Below the pieces are notes generated by a model. It made no database searches. It was given only the letters and a program-made list of their open reading frames with translations, and was not told where the DNA came from. From Komagataeibacter melaceti (GTDB taxonomy: Bacteria > Pseudomonadota > Alphaproteobacteria > Acetobacterales > Acetobacteraceae): DNA of 36,538 nt. The position numbers and the translations under genes were made by a program. Location: the NCBI RefSeq assembly GCF_003403295.1, contig NZ_QUWV01000056.1, positions 1 to 36,538 of the forward strand, in the 5' to 3' direction. Position 1 is the stretch's first letter, and each line of letters begins with the position of its first letter. Below, in pieces: positions 6,846-13,890 of the stretch.

Positions 6846-7792
6846 GTAAACGGCGTGATCCGAACCCCGAGTTCGACTTTTTTATTCCGTTAATGAATGA
6901 TCTTCCGTTGAAAGATCAGCGGGAAGTGATGGAGCGGCCATTTTTCTCACTTCAGAAACGTAAACGTCTTAAGCCAATTGAATATCGTAGTCCAAATGGC
7001 GAAGCATGGGTGAAAGTTGAAGCCATGCCAGCTTATGGCATGGCGACAATATGGGATGCCGACATTCTTGTGTGGGCTGCTTCCGTATTAAATCGGATGA
7101 AAGAACAGGGGATCAATGATCTTCCGCGAACGCTTACAACAACAACCTATGATTTGTTGCGCGGTATTCGACGGGGAACAGGGGGACGTGCTTATCAGGA
7201 ATTGCAAGCTGCTCTTTCGCGTCTAGAAACAACATCCATCCGTACATCATTACGGGCACCTAAGCGCCGTAATGAGGCTCAGTTTGGATGGTTGGATGGA
7301 TGGACGCTGGAAGTAGATCCAGACACAGATCAGCCGCGTGGAATGACGATCACCCTATCAAACTGGGTTTATGAAGGCATTGTAAGTGAGCGATCCTTGC
7401 TGACAATGCATCAGGATTATTTTCTTTTATCTGGTGGATTAGAGCGGGCCCTCTATCGGATCGCACGTAAACATGCTGGTCACCAGCGAGGTGGGTGGAT
7501 ATGCCGTGTCGAGGTGCTGCATGAAAAAACAGGTAGCGATGCGCAGCCTAAAGAATTTAAGCGTATGCTGCGGAAGATCATCGAAGCAGACCAACTTCCG
7601 GATTACACCATGTCGATGACTCAGACTGTTGAAGGCACACCGGCAGTGATGTTTCAGTTGCGAGGTATTGAGGCAGCGACTGAGCTGCATAGGAAGCTCG
7701 AACAAGAAAGAGAGCGCGTAGAAGCAGATCGTCGGCGTGCTGAAGAGGTGGATGGGTTGATGGATCGTTTGTCACGAGGGCGGTCTCGTTAA
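6842..7792 (+). CDS. repA: RepA-type replication initiator protein
   Basis: This 316-residue protein of the plasmid 'replication initiator protein A' family (PF10134-like) has recognisable segments FDFFIPLMNDLPLKDQRE, a central winged-helix region (TTTYDLLRGIRRGTGGRAYQEL; ALSRLETTSIRT) and a second one (GGLERALYRIARKHAG; FKRMLRKIIE). Such initiators bind iterons and melt origin DNA with DnaA. The ATG at 6842 overlaps the previous stop, making parA-parB-like-repA one operon. The iterons begin just 6 bp after its stop, the usual layout of an iteron plasmid. Confidence 0.9.
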   Translation: MSKRRDPNPEFDFFIPLMNDLPLKDQREVMERPFFSLQKRKRLKPIEYRSPNGEAWVKVEAMPAYGMATIWDADILVWAASVLNRMKEQGINDLPRTLTTTTYDLLRGIRRGTGGRAYQELQAALSRLETTSIRTSLRAPKRRNEAQFGWLDGWTLEVDPDTDQPRGMTITLSNWVYEGIVSERSLLTMHQDYFLLSGGLERALYRIARKHAGHQRGGWICRVEVLHEKTGSDAQPKEFKRMLRKIIEADQLPDYTMSMTQTVEGTPAVMFQLRGIEAATELHRKLEQERERVEADRRRAEEVDGLMDRLSRGRSR

Positions 7793-7797
7793 ACTAT

Positions 7798-7999
7798 CGT
7801 GGTTTCACCCACCCAATGAGTTCTCTCTGTAGTCAAAATGAGAGTTACTACGACTCGAAACCACTCAAGCTATAGGGAATGCTGCGTTTTCCTGTGGATA
7901 AGTATGGTCACCTGTCGTGGTTTCACCCACCCAAGCATCGTGGTTTCACCCACCCAAGCATCGTGGTTTCACCCACCTAAACACGTGGTTTCACCCACC
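7798..7999 (+). repeat. five iterons with 23-bp period
   Basis: CGTGGTTTCACCCACC occurs at 7798, 7916, 7939, 7962 and 7984. The middle three copies extend to CCAAGCAT and repeat exactly every 23 bp; the last follows after 22 bp and is shortened. The first copy is separated by about 118 bp and lies at the repA 3' edge. A spacing near two helical turns is typical of Rep binding sites. Confidence 0.85.
7893..7901 (-). promoter_or_regulatory. DnaA box
   Basis: TGTGGATAA is the reverse complement of the consensus DnaA box TTATCCACA, with no mismatch. It lies between iteron 1 and the tandem iterons, as expected for an origin that recruits host DnaA. Confidence 0.7.
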
Positions 8000-8099
8000 G
8001 CCCATACCCGTAACAGACTGTTATTAATCGTGTTTTCATAGGTTTTTTCGCGCTTAACTCTCTTAACTATATATTTTAACAAAATTCTTAACAAAAAAG

Positions 8100-8400
8100 C
8101 ACCGCCTCTTGGGATTACGCCCCCGCCGGCTCGCGGCCTACGGCCGCCCCGATCGTGCTTCGCGCGATCTCCCACCCGGCATCCCCCTGCTCGCCCTTTC
8201 AGGGCTACGCCAAACGGACACGCCTACGGCGCAAAATCGTAATCTGACGATGCGTTCACGCATCATCTCTCCACCAGCACCTTCCTCTCCTGCGTCGGCG
8301 CCTTCGACGCCCTACGGGGCTCCCGCCCCGCGCTCGCCCGACGCCTGCAACACCAGAAGAACCGGGCAAGACCGTAATTTGCTCAAGATGCACCGGAGTT
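8100..8400. repeat. GC-rich cluster of short hairpins after oriV
   Basis: After the AT-rich stretch the sequence becomes very GC-rich and full of small inverted repeats, for example GCGGCCTACGGCCGC, GATCGTGCTTCGCGCGATC, GATGCGTTCACGCATC, GGCGCCTTCGACGCC and GGGGCTCCCGCCCC. No frame has a credible protein. It could form structured single-stranded DNA or RNA (primosome site, replication terminus, counter-transcript region), which is speculative. The rest up to 8640 shows no gene. Confidence 0.5.
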
Positions 8401-8680
8401 CAGGTGATCATTCAGCAGCTCACGTGTTGCAGCATGCCCACCAGACGCCACAGGATGGCCGTACAGGCGTTCCCGTGTGTAATTGCTATGTCGGGTGGAG
8501 ATAACGGGAATTGCGCTTTGTACGGCCTCCCAGAGCGCTCTGCTGGTTTTATCAGGGATTGATGGGCCGTCCAGATATTCTCCTTCTGACTTTCAGCGGG
8601 ATGGTTCTAATTGAAAAACCCAAGCGCTAGGGATATGGTGAATTATACCGACGCTTCTACGCATCAATGGATTTCGTGTC

Positions 8681-8881
8681 GTGATTTACACGGCAGATCA
8701 TGGGCCAATGCACGTTCACGTCATAAGCGCGGATGGGGAAGCGGTGATCGAAATTGGCCAGAAAGCCCGACTGATACGGACAGGCGGCATGAAAGATAAG
8801 GCTATACAGGAAGCCCTTGTCATCGTGCAGGACCACGCTGAGATGCTGGCTGAAGCATGGGAGACGATACATGGCGAATAA
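8681..8881 (+). CDS. DUF4160 protein, start codon altered
   Basis: The frame after TGA at 8639-8641 encodes a DUF4160 protein: PTLLRINGFRVVIYTAD, then HGPMHVHV and GEAVIEIG, with a helical tail. The family normally begins Met-Pro-Thr, but here the codon before Pro is ATA (8645) and no in-frame ATG exists. The only common start is GTG at 8681, which would drop the first strand (about 12 residues). DUF4160 genes are typically followed by DUF2442, and the pair is predicted to be a type II TA or regulatory module. The next ATG (8871) overlaps this stop. The gene may use ATT/ATA poorly or be start-lost. Confidence 0.65.
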   Translation: MIYTADHGPMHVHVISADGEAVIEIGQKARLIRTGGMKDKAIQEALVIVQDHAEMLAEAWETIHGE

Positions 8882-9278
8882 CGTGGACTATCAGGCCGCT
8901 CGTGAAGCAGAGGCGCTCCATAGAGCGGCAATTCCTCATGCTGTCTCCGCACGGTTTATCCGTGCGCGCCGCGCCCTTCATGTCACGCTTTCCAACGGTG
9001 TTGAGATGAGCGTGCCTGTGGATCTGCTACAGGATCTGCAAGGCGCTTCCCTGAATGATCTGGCCAAGATCGAGATCACCCCGTTGGGTAATGGCCTTCA
9101 CTGGCCCCGTCTTGATGCCGATGTTCTGGTCGAAGGTCTGATCCACGGTATCTACGGTTCCCGAAGCTGGATGGCAGCACAGATGGGACGTGTGGGCGGA
9201 TCATCCGCCAGTCCGGCAAAGGCGGCGGCGGCACGCCGGAATGGTGCTAAAGGCGGTCGGCCAAGGAACGTCGCGTAA
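8871..9278 (+). CDS. DUF2442 protein, partner of DUF4160
   Basis: This 135-residue protein has a DUF2442 core: FIRARRALHVTLSNGVEMSV, then the bend LLQDLQGASLNDLAKIEI, then GLHWPRLDADVLVEGLIHGIYGS. A basic Ala/Gly-rich tail (AAAARRNGAKGGRPRNVA) probably binds nucleic acid. The start at 8871 overlaps the upstream gene by 11 bp. Family members pair with DUF4160 and are thought to be the antitoxin or DNA-binding partner (inferred). Its last 252 bp are duplicated at 12112-12363. Confidence 0.8.
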   Translation: MANNVDYQAAREAEALHRAAIPHAVSARFIRARRALHVTLSNGVEMSVPVDLLQDLQGASLNDLAKIEITPLGNGLHWPRLDADVLVEGLIHGIYGSRSWMAAQMGRVGGSSASPAKAAAARRNGAKGGRPRNVA

Positions 9279-9284
9279 GATCGT

Positions 9285-9303
9285 CACCGCCTTTCAGGCG
9301 GTG
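9285..9303. terminator. hairpin after DUF2442 gene
   Basis: CACCGCCT (9285-9292), 3-nt loop, AGGCGGTG (9296-9303) form a perfect 8-bp stem 7 bp after the DUF2442 stop. There is no T-run, so it may be an mRNA-stabilising end or a weak terminator. Confidence 0.45.
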
Positions 9304-9350
9304 GAGAACTGTCGTGCCACGTCTGCTCGCTGCAACGACCATTCTTGCCG

Positions 9351-9379
9351 AAAGGGTGGACCGATATGGTCCACCCTTT
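9351..9379. terminator. 12-bp perfect stem-loop
   Basis: AAAGGGTGGACC (9351-9362), GATAT loop, GGTCCACCCTTT (9368-9379) form a strong symmetrical hairpin ending in TTT. It could terminate in both directions. Between 9304 and 9568 I see no supported gene; a frame open to 9510 has no protein-like features. Confidence 0.5.
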
Positions 9380-9391
9380 GGCTGAAGGGGC

Positions 9392-9446
9392 TCGGATTTT
9401 CCAACCCCTTTGGGCATGCTCGCACCAGTGGTGCAATGGTGTATGA
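9392..9446 (+). repeat. 55-bp motif also present inverted at 26338-26392
   Basis: From about 9392 the sequence (TTTTCCAAC near 9397, then a GCACCAGTGGTGC hairpin, then AATGGTGTATGAAGA ending 9446) matches the reverse complement of 26338-26392 with scattered differences. Conservation includes the small GCACC/GGTGC hairpin and both flanks. The function is unknown. It may be an RNA element or the edge of a mobile unit. Confidence 0.45.
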
Positions 9447-9568
9447 AGAGCCTCTAGTAGGCCGGGTCCAGTACAGCCCCGAACGCAGTGTCAGTCAGGT
9501 ACCAGAATAGGGCCGAGACAGTGCCAAGAGGGGGTATGTAGTGGCTAGACAGAAGGAGATTGACCACC

Positions 9569-9769
9569 ATGAGCAGCAAAAACAGGTCCATACCCTCGCT
9601 GCATAGCGACGAAGCGGTTGAGGATTTCGTCGCAACAGCCGATCTGGCCCGGTATGACCTATCCGATTTCAAGCCCATGCGCTTTGAGATCGAACTCAAG
9701 GCGGCCACCCGCAACATGCGCCTATCGGCGTCCTTGCTAGATGCTGACGACGCTTCAACCTGGATATGA
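9569..9769 (+). CDS. truncated CopG/BrnA-like antitoxin, orphan
   Basis: This 66-residue protein starts MSSKNRSIPSLHSDEAVEDF and continues DLARYDLSDFKPMRFEIE with an RHH strand (RNMRLSASLLDA). It matches the 'CopG antitoxin of type II TA' family (PF12441-like). That family normally runs on into an RHH helix pair (VKARA...GIPYTRYIR), but here the match stops after LLDA and the frame ends seven residues later. No toxin gene precedes or follows it. An AAGGAG motif upstream supports a start at 9569. It is probably non-functional in DNA binding. Confidence 0.6.
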   Translation: MSSKNRSIPSLHSDEAVEDFVATADLARYDLSDFKPMRFEIELKAATRNMRLSASLLDADDASTWI

Positions 9770-9831
9770 TCTGGCCACATCCTCTCACGAGCTTCCTTGA
9801 ATAGGGATCAGATCGTGTGTATGATGTGTAA

Positions 9832-10011
9832 ATGAAGAGCGCCGATCTGATCCGGGAGCTGGAAAAAGCAGGCTGGAAGCTGGATCGCGTGCGCGGTGCA
9901 CACAATGTCTTCAAACACCCGTCGCGACCAGGGATCGTGGTTGTCCCTCATCCCAAAAAGGATCTGGGTACCGGTCTGGTTGCCGCCATCCGCAAACAGG
10001 CGGGTTTCTAG
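9832..10011 (+). CDS. hicA: HicA mRNA-interferase toxin
   Basis: This 59-residue protein has the compact dsRBD-like HicA fold: MKSADLIRELEKAGWKLDRV, then RGAHNVFKHP with the catalytic His region, then VVVPHPKKDLGTGLVAAIRK. HicA cleaves mRNA independently of ribosomes and is neutralised by HicB. The stop (10009-10011) lies 10 bp before the hicB ATG, and the hicB RBS (GGAGG) overlaps the end of hicA. Length and order (toxin first) are typical. Confidence 0.85.
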   Translation: MKSADLIRELEKAGWKLDRVRGAHNVFKHPSRPGIVVVPHPKKDLGTGLVAAIRKQAGF

Positions 10012-10021
10012 GAGGATCATC

Positions 10022-10438
10022 ATGCGCTATCCGGTTGTTATCGAACGGGGCAGCGAGGCAACGGCGTTTGGCGTTGTCTTTCCTGACCTTCCCGGCTGCT
10101 TTTCGGCAGGCGACACGCTCGATGAAGCCATTTCCAATGCGGAAGAGGCCGCTGCGGCATGGATCGACGCCACGCTGGATGCCGGAGAGGCTGTGCCTTC
10201 TCCCAGCACGCTCGACACCATCCAGAACAACCCGGATTATGAGGGCTGGACAGTGGGTTTTGTCACCATTGATCCGACCGTCCTCGATGATCGGGTGGAA
10301 CGGGCGAACATCTCCCTTCCCCGGCGCGTTCTGGAGCGGCTGGATGCGCTTGCCAGATCATCCCATGAAAGCCGTTCCGGCATGATTGCGACCATGACCC
10401 TGCAGGCAAGACTTACGCCGGCGGTCAGAAGCAAATGA
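10022..10438 (+). CDS. hicB: HicB antitoxin
   Basis: This 138-residue HicB has a partially degraded RNase H-like N-terminal domain (RYPVVIERGSEATAFGVVFP; DLPGCFSAGDTLDEAISNAE) that binds HicA. Its C-terminal RHH-type DNA-binding segment (ISLPRRVLERLDALARSSHE, then SRSGMIATM) represses the operon. The ATG at 10022 is preferred because an RBS lies in the hicA tail and the domain begins there. The pair looks complete and functional. Confidence 0.88.
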   Translation: MRYPVVIERGSEATAFGVVFPDLPGCFSAGDTLDEAISNAEEAAAAWIDATLDAGEAVPSPSTLDTIQNNPDYEGWTVGFVTIDPTVLDDRVERANISLPRRVLERLDALARSSHESRSGMIATMTLQARLTPAVRSK

Positions 10439-10514
10439 ACAACCAGAACAGAGGAGATCGGGCGATGTAGGTACGCCCGGAAATCACTCCGCGCGTCATG
10501 GAGGGGAAGCTCCC

Positions 10515-10769
10515 ATGTCTCGCACCTATCATCATAGTCAAAAACACGGCCGTGATCATCGCTGGGCCAATCGGCCGGATCGCTGTGGTTATGGAGGCTC
10601 ACGTGATGCCTCTGAAGCCCCCAACTGGTACAGCCATCTGCATGATATCCGTCCAGGCCGTCATCATGACAGGCATGTTGCCCGCCTGATCATCAAGGGC
10701 GACCTCGATCCTGTCGAGGCGGTCTTTCCGTATACCGGAACCCGGCGACCCCACGAATATTACTGGTAA
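10515..10769 (+). CDS. 84-residue His/Arg-rich hypothetical protein, copy A
   Basis: I do not recognise this family. The protein is rich in His, Arg and Tyr at the start (MSRTYHHSQKHGRDHRWANR), has a middle segment WYSHLHDIRPGRHHDRHVAR, and ends in LIIKGDLDPVEAVFPYTGTR with HEYYW. No membrane segment or signal peptide is seen. A GGAGG lies 17-18 bp before the ATG. The near-identical copy at 15381-15635 differs mainly by conservative changes (Q/R, P/S, D/E), which suggests the frame is translated and under selection. A classical terminator hairpin follows immediately. Confidence 0.6.
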   Translation: MSRTYHHSQKHGRDHRWANRPDRCGYGGSRDASEAPNWYSHLHDIRPGRHHDRHVARLIIKGDLDPVEAVFPYTGTRRPHEYYW

Positions 10770-10776
10770 CCTTCCG

Positions 10777-10802
10777 CGCGGGAATGAGAGATCATTCCCG
10801 CG
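10777..10802 (+). terminator. Rho-independent terminator, copy A
   Basis: CGCGGGAATGA (10777-10787), GAGA tetraloop-like spacer, TCATTCCCGCG (10792-10802), followed by TTCTGTTT. This is a perfect 11-bp stem just after the 84-residue gene. Confidence 0.75.
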
Positions 10803-10929
10803 TTCTGTTTCCGTCTGGATCTTCTGGCCAGACTGGACCTGTGCTTCCGTTTTCGGGGGCACCGTACAAGGATTTCAGTCTTCACTAGAAAGCAATATGG
10901 AAAACCAGCCGGATAGGTGTATAAGTGTT

Positions 10930-10941
10930 TATCTGCAGATA
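10930..10941. promoter_or_regulatory. palindrome upstream of second RHH-PIN pair
   Basis: TATCTGCAGATA is a perfect 12-bp palindrome 12 bp before the antitoxin ATG and abutting the GGAGG RBS. It is a probable operator for the RHH antitoxin at 10954. It differs in sequence from the operator of the paralogous pair at 4780. Confidence 0.4.
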
Positions 10942-10953
10942 TGGAGGTAAGTC

Positions 10954-11193
10954 ATGTCCACCACCCGCTGGAATATCGCGGTTTCATCTGAAGTGGATCA
11001 GTCTGTTCGCATGTTTCTCGCCGCTAATGGGGGGGGACGCAAAGGCGATCTATCCCGTTTCATTGAGGACGCCGTACGGTCCTACCTTCTGGAACAGGCT
11101 GTAGACCAGGCTAAAGCGGCGACCGAGGATATGAGCGAGGCTGAACTGGCCGATCTGGTGAATGAAGCCGTGCAATGGGCACGCGGGCACTGA
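10954..11193 (+). CDS. ribbon-helix-helix antitoxin, second RHH-PIN pair
   Basis: This 79-residue paralogue of 4824-5078 has the N-terminal RHH strand TTRWNIAVSSEVDQSVRMFL, KGDLSRFIEDAVRSYLL, and an acidic tail MSEAELADLVNEAVQWA. A GGAGG RBS precedes the ATG. Its TGA shares a base with the toxin ATG (TGATG at 11191-11195), indicating coupled translation. Confidence 0.8.
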   Translation: MSTTRWNIAVSSEVDQSVRMFLAANGGGRKGDLSRFIEDAVRSYLLEQAVDQAKAATEDMSEAELADLVNEAVQWARGH

Positions 11194-11615
11194 TGCGGGT
11201 TGTTCTGGATACCAATATCCTTGTTTCCGCTCTGATATACCCTCGTGGCGCCCCTGATACGATCTATCATGCCTGGCGGGCGCACCGGTTCGATCTGGTC
11301 ACGTCTACAACCCAGCTTGAAGAACTCAGGCGCGTCAGTCGCTATCCCAAACTCCGACCGATTCTGCCACCTCACCGGGTTGGAGCGATGATCAACAACA
11401 TGCGCAAAGCGTCTGTGGCCGAGCAACTCCCCGCCTTGCCGGCTGACGTGACCATCAACGATCCCGACGATACCTTTCTTCTGACAATGGTGTTGGCGTT
11501 TGATGCCGATTATCTCGTGACGGGCGATCATCGTGCCGGTCTGCTGGAGAAAGGCCGTTTCCAGAGAGCGCGCATCGTTACGCTCGTAGATTTCTGTGCC
11601 ATTGCCCTTGGTTGA
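11193..11615 (+). CDS. PIN-domain toxin, second RHH-PIN pair
   Basis: This 140-residue PIN RNase has MRVVLDTNILVSALIYPRG, ELRRVSRYPKLRP, DPDDTFLLTMVLAF and TGDHRAGL, matching the acidic PIN residues. It is closely similar in layout to 5082-5501 (shared TSTxQLxELRRVxRYPK). The start at 11193 fits the coupled stop; an in-frame ATG at 11175 would lengthen the overlap and lacks an RBS. Confidence 0.85.
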   Translation: MRVVLDTNILVSALIYPRGAPDTIYHAWRAHRFDLVTSTTQLEELRRVSRYPKLRPILPPHRVGAMINNMRKASVAEQLPALPADVTINDPDDTFLLTMVLAFDADYLVTGDHRAGLLEKGRFQRARIVTLVDFCAIALG

Positions 11616-11632
11616 GTATTTTCAGGCCGGTG

Positions 11633-11785
11633 CGCCTCTGGGCGGCCGGAGAACCTGAGAAACTCTCCGCTGACGGCAGGTCTCTCATGGAAAATCCGGA
11701 GAATATGCTGGTGTTCAGTGCCGCCAGTCTATGTGAAGTCACCATAAAGGGGGGCGTACATAGAACGGGCACAGATATACGCTAA
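11633..11785 (+). pseudogene. fragment of PIN/VapC toxin gene
   Basis: The frame reads RLWAAGEPEKLSADGRSLME, then NPENMLVFSAASLCEVTIKG, and then stops. This aligns with residues 11-50 of the intact VapC at 13454-13840 (LLWAAGEPNRLSARARTLME; DNVLVFSAASLWEITIKAG). The N-terminal start and the C-terminal two thirds are missing. It is a dead remnant of a Phd-VapC pair. Confidence 0.7.
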
Positions 11786-11789
11786 GGAT

Positions 11790-11922
11790 TATCGGTGATT
11801 GTGATGGCTTGCCGGAGCGGGCGGAGCCTCCCTTCGACGCCAGCCGCGATCAGCACATCGCGCTGGAGATCCACTGACTGGCGTTCGTCGGCTGAGGACA
11901 TTCGCATATAACCGACCAGTAT
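11790..11922 (-). pseudogene. N-terminal fragment of serine resolvase
   Basis: Read on the minus strand, about 40 codons give LVGYMRMSSADERQSVDLQR then DVLIAAGVEG. This is the start of a Tn3-family resolvase/invertase (pattern Y-x-R-V-S-x-D-x-Q-x-x-x-L-Q-R-x-A-L-x-x-A-G-V), without its catalytic remainder. A resolvase C-terminal HTH fragment lies at about 14450-14543. It points to a former transposon. No gene is supported in 11923-12111. Confidence 0.6.
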
Positions 11923-12111
11923 GTACGATAAACCTCACCAGAAGATTTTCCGCACAGTAATGCAAAGCGACATGGTTTGTCGTGCAGTTTTTGCTACCTT
12001 GGCGGCTATCCTTTCCCGGCAAGAAAAAATGACGAGAAACACCTGTTTCCCGTTATATACCCTCAGCATCCGGCCTTAGCGTATATCTGTGCCCGTTCTA
12101 TTTACCGACCC

Positions 12112-12363
12112 CTACAGGATCTGCACGGCGCTTCTCTGAATGATCTGGCCGAGATCGAGATCACCCCGCTGGGGAATGGCCTTCACTGGCCCCGTCTTGA
12201 TGCTGATGTTCTGGTCGAAGGTCTGATCCACGGGATCTACGGTTCCAGAAGCTGGATGGCGGCACAGATGGGACGTGTGGGCGGATCATCCGCCAGTCCC
12301 GCAAAGGCGGCAGCCGCACGTCGGAATGGTGCGAAAGGCGGTCGGCCCAGAAACGTCGCGTAA
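12112..12363 (+). pseudogene. 3' fragment of DUF2442 gene (252-bp repeat)
   Basis: This segment encodes LQDLHGASLNDLAEIEITPL and the rest of a DUF2442 C-terminus, ending at the same stop as the gene at 8871-9278. The match to 9027-9278 is co-linear with few substitutions and no indel. The 5' half of the gene and the DUF4160 partner are absent. An in-frame ATG at 11977 gives an unrelated N-terminus, so the fragment is probably not functional. Confidence 0.75.
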
Positions 12364-12429
12364 GAAAGACTGCTGATCACTGTGAGCTAGACAGGCCGGT
12401 GAGCATGGTGGTTGCTGAAACCGCAAAAG

Positions 12430-12449
12430 GTTATTACATTGGTAATAAC
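12430..12449. promoter_or_regulatory. operator palindrome of AbrB-Doc module
   Basis: GTTATTAC (12430-12437), 4 bp, GTAATAAC (12442-12449) form a perfect inverted repeat. It lies 16 bp before the antitoxin start, just ahead of the GGGGGG-type RBS. Confidence 0.6.
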
Positions 12450-12465
12450 ATTAGGGGGATACACC

Positions 12466-12693
12466 ATGGTCGAGCTGAAAGTACGAAAATTCGGGAACTC
12501 ACTCGGGGTGGTGCTGCCCAAGGAAGTGATCTCACGGCTGAACACTCAGGATGGCGCGCCCCTGTATCTGACCGAAGCACCAGACGGCGGATATCGGCTC
12601 GTGCCCTATGATCCCGACTTCGAAACCAAAATGGCGAAGGCTGAGGATATTATGCGGCGTTACCGTGATACGCTGCATGTTCTGGCCCAATGA
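12466..12693 (+). CDS. AbrB/MazE-type antitoxin of Doc
   Basis: This 75-residue SpoVT/AbrB swapped-hairpin protein reads MVELKVRKFGNSLGVVLPKE, then VISRLNTQDGAPLYLTEAPDGG, with a helical tail. The KFGNS-x-G-x-x-L-P pattern marks the DNA-binding hairpin. It precedes a Doc toxin with an ATGA overlap at 12690. An RBS (GGGGG) before 12466 and the domain boundary fix the start. It would repress through the palindrome at 12430 and neutralise Doc. Confidence 0.85.
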   Translation: MVELKVRKFGNSLGVVLPKEVISRLNTQDGAPLYLTEAPDGGYRLVPYDPDFETKMAKAEDIMRRYRDTLHVLAQ

Positions 12694-13085
12694 CAGTCTT
12701 CGTCTGGATAGACGAACGCGAAGCCCTGATTCTGCATGACCGGCTGTTGGGCGCGTATGGCGGCGCTTCCGGCGTACGGGATGCAGGTCTTCTGAAATCC
12801 GCGCTTGCCCGGCCACAGCAGCATGCGGTCTATGCGGATCCGCTGGATCCAGTGCATCTGGCGGCCGTCTATACGGCGGGTATCGTCAAAAACCATCCCT
12901 TCATCGATGGGAACAAGCGTACGGGTTTTGTGCTCGGTGTGCTGTTTCTGGAACTCAACGGCTATCGTTTCACGGCAGCCCAGGAAGATGCTGCGAATGC
13001 GGTTCTCGCGCTGGCAGCAGGTCAGATGGACGAACAGGGCTATGCGGCATTCCTGACCGCCAATGTCGCATCCGAAAGGGTATGA
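12690..13085 (+). CDS. doc: Doc-type Fic-domain toxin
   Basis: This 131-residue death-on-curing family protein has the Fic motif HPFIDGNKRTGF around residue 70 (Doc form HxFx[DN]GNKR). It is preceded by the conserved N-terminal helices (LLGAYGGASGVRDAGLLKSA). Doc phosphorylates EF-Tu and so stops translation. The antitoxin is AbrB-like rather than the Phd of phage P1. The motif is intact and the toxin is expected to be active. Confidence 0.88.
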   Translation: MTVFVWIDEREALILHDRLLGAYGGASGVRDAGLLKSALARPQQHAVYADPLDPVHLAAVYTAGIVKNHPFIDGNKRTGFVLGVLFLELNGYRFTAAQEDAANAVLALAAGQMDEQGYAAFLTANVASERV

Positions 13086-13211
13086 CGGCAGGCGAGGAAC
13101 GCGAATGAATATGCTTTTTTCGTTTCCTGAGGTGGTCCTGGCGACATTTGCCTTGATGGACCAGACTAATATGACTAAGTCTTTTTTGAGTAAACTCAGG
13201 AGGCTTTCGCC

Positions 13212-13457
13212 ATGCGCACAGTCAACATTCATGAAGCCAAGACCCATCTGTCCCGGCTGATTGACGCGGCCATGAAAGGGGAAAGCTTCATCATTGCCAA
13301 AGCCGGCCGGCCGATGGTGCGGGTCAGTCCGATTACGGCTCCTGAAGAGTTACAGCAACGGCGTCTGGGGTTTCTTGCTGGGAAAATCCGGGTGCCCGAG
13401 GATTTTGATCGCATGGGACAGGACGATATTGTGTCTCTGTTCGACGGTCAGGCATGA
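13212..13457 (+). CDS. Phd-family antitoxin
   Basis: This 81-residue Phd/YefM-fold antitoxin reads MRTVNIHEAKTHLSRLIDAA, then KGESFIIAKAGRPMVRVSPI, and a flexible tail ending DFDRMGQDDIVSLFDG that should wrap the PIN toxin. CAGGAGG lies upstream of the ATG. The stop overlaps the VapC start (ATGA at 13454). Confidence 0.88.
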   Translation: MRTVNIHEAKTHLSRLIDAAMKGESFIIAKAGRPMVRVSPITAPEELQQRRLGFLAGKIRVPEDFDRMGQDDIVSLFDGQA

Positions 13458-13840
13458 GGCTCCTTCTGGATACTCATCTGCTGCTCTGGGCAGCCGGAGA
13501 GCCTAACAGGCTGTCAGCGCGGGCGAGAACCCTGATGGAAGATCCGGACAATGTTCTGGTCTTCAGTGCGGCCAGTCTCTGGGAGATTACTATCAAGGCC
13601 GGTCTGGGACGGGCAGACTTCCAGGTCGATCCTCACCTGCTGCGACGCGGTCTGATCGAAAACGGTTATGAGGAGTTACCGATCACCAGCCAGCATGCCC
13701 TGGCAGTGGGACAACTGCCAGATGTGCATCGGGATCCCTTTGACCGGATCCTTGTGGCACAGGCTATGGTGGAAGGAGTGCTTCTGCTGACCCATGATCC
13801 GCTGGTAAAGGCTTATCCTGGTCCGATCGAAGCCGTCTGA
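13454..13840 (+). CDS. vapC: VapC-type PIN toxin with Phd partner
   Basis: This 128-residue PIN RNase has MRLLLDTHLLLWAAGEP (first Asp), SAASLWEITIKAGLGR (Glu) and HRDPFDRILVAQAMVEG with LLTHDPLVKAY (C-terminal acidic residues). It is the 'type II TA system VapC family' form with DTHxLLW, normally paired with Phd antitoxins as here. A fragment of a close relative lies at 11633-11785. Confidence 0.88.
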   Translation: MRLLLDTHLLLWAAGEPNRLSARARTLMEDPDNVLVFSAASLWEITIKAGLGRADFQVDPHLLRRGLIENGYEELPITSQHALAVGQLPDVHRDPFDRILVAQAMVEGVLLLTHDPLVKAYPGPIEAV

Positions 13841-13890
13841 AGGATGTCTGACATCTCTTGCAGATGTTTCTCAGCCTACCTCGTCATCCG

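Larger units (their letters stand above)
7793..8100. other. probable origin of vegetative replication (oriV)
   Basis: Immediately downstream of repA lie five iterons, a perfect DnaA box and, from about 8020 to 8097, a strongly AT-rich stretch with repeated CTTAAC/TTAACA motifs. That stretch could be the unwinding element. This arrangement is the standard iteron origin. Nothing here looks protein-coding. Confidence 0.8.
10439..10852 (+). repeat. about 415-bp repeat, copy A
   Basis: The sequence from ACAACCAGAACAGAGG to CTTCCGTTTTC is repeated with about 90 percent or more identity by eye at 15304-15720. The repeat carries a leader, the 84-residue gene and its terminator hairpin. Both copies end next to TA operons. 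A fragment of the gene also occurs at 26412-26463. Confidence 0.8.

Noticed and set aside
7916-7999. Tandem 23-bp repeats considered as a CRISPR array
   Set aside because: The repeats are contiguous with no unique spacers and lie after repA, so they are iterons.
8109-8504. Open frame in the GC-rich hairpin field
   Set aside because: Product is Pro/Ala/Arg low-complexity, and the DNA is dominated by short palindromes.
9190-9510. Frame overlapping the end of DUF2442 and two hairpins
   Set aside because: Overlaps a supported gene in another frame and passes through two stem-loops; no family similarity.
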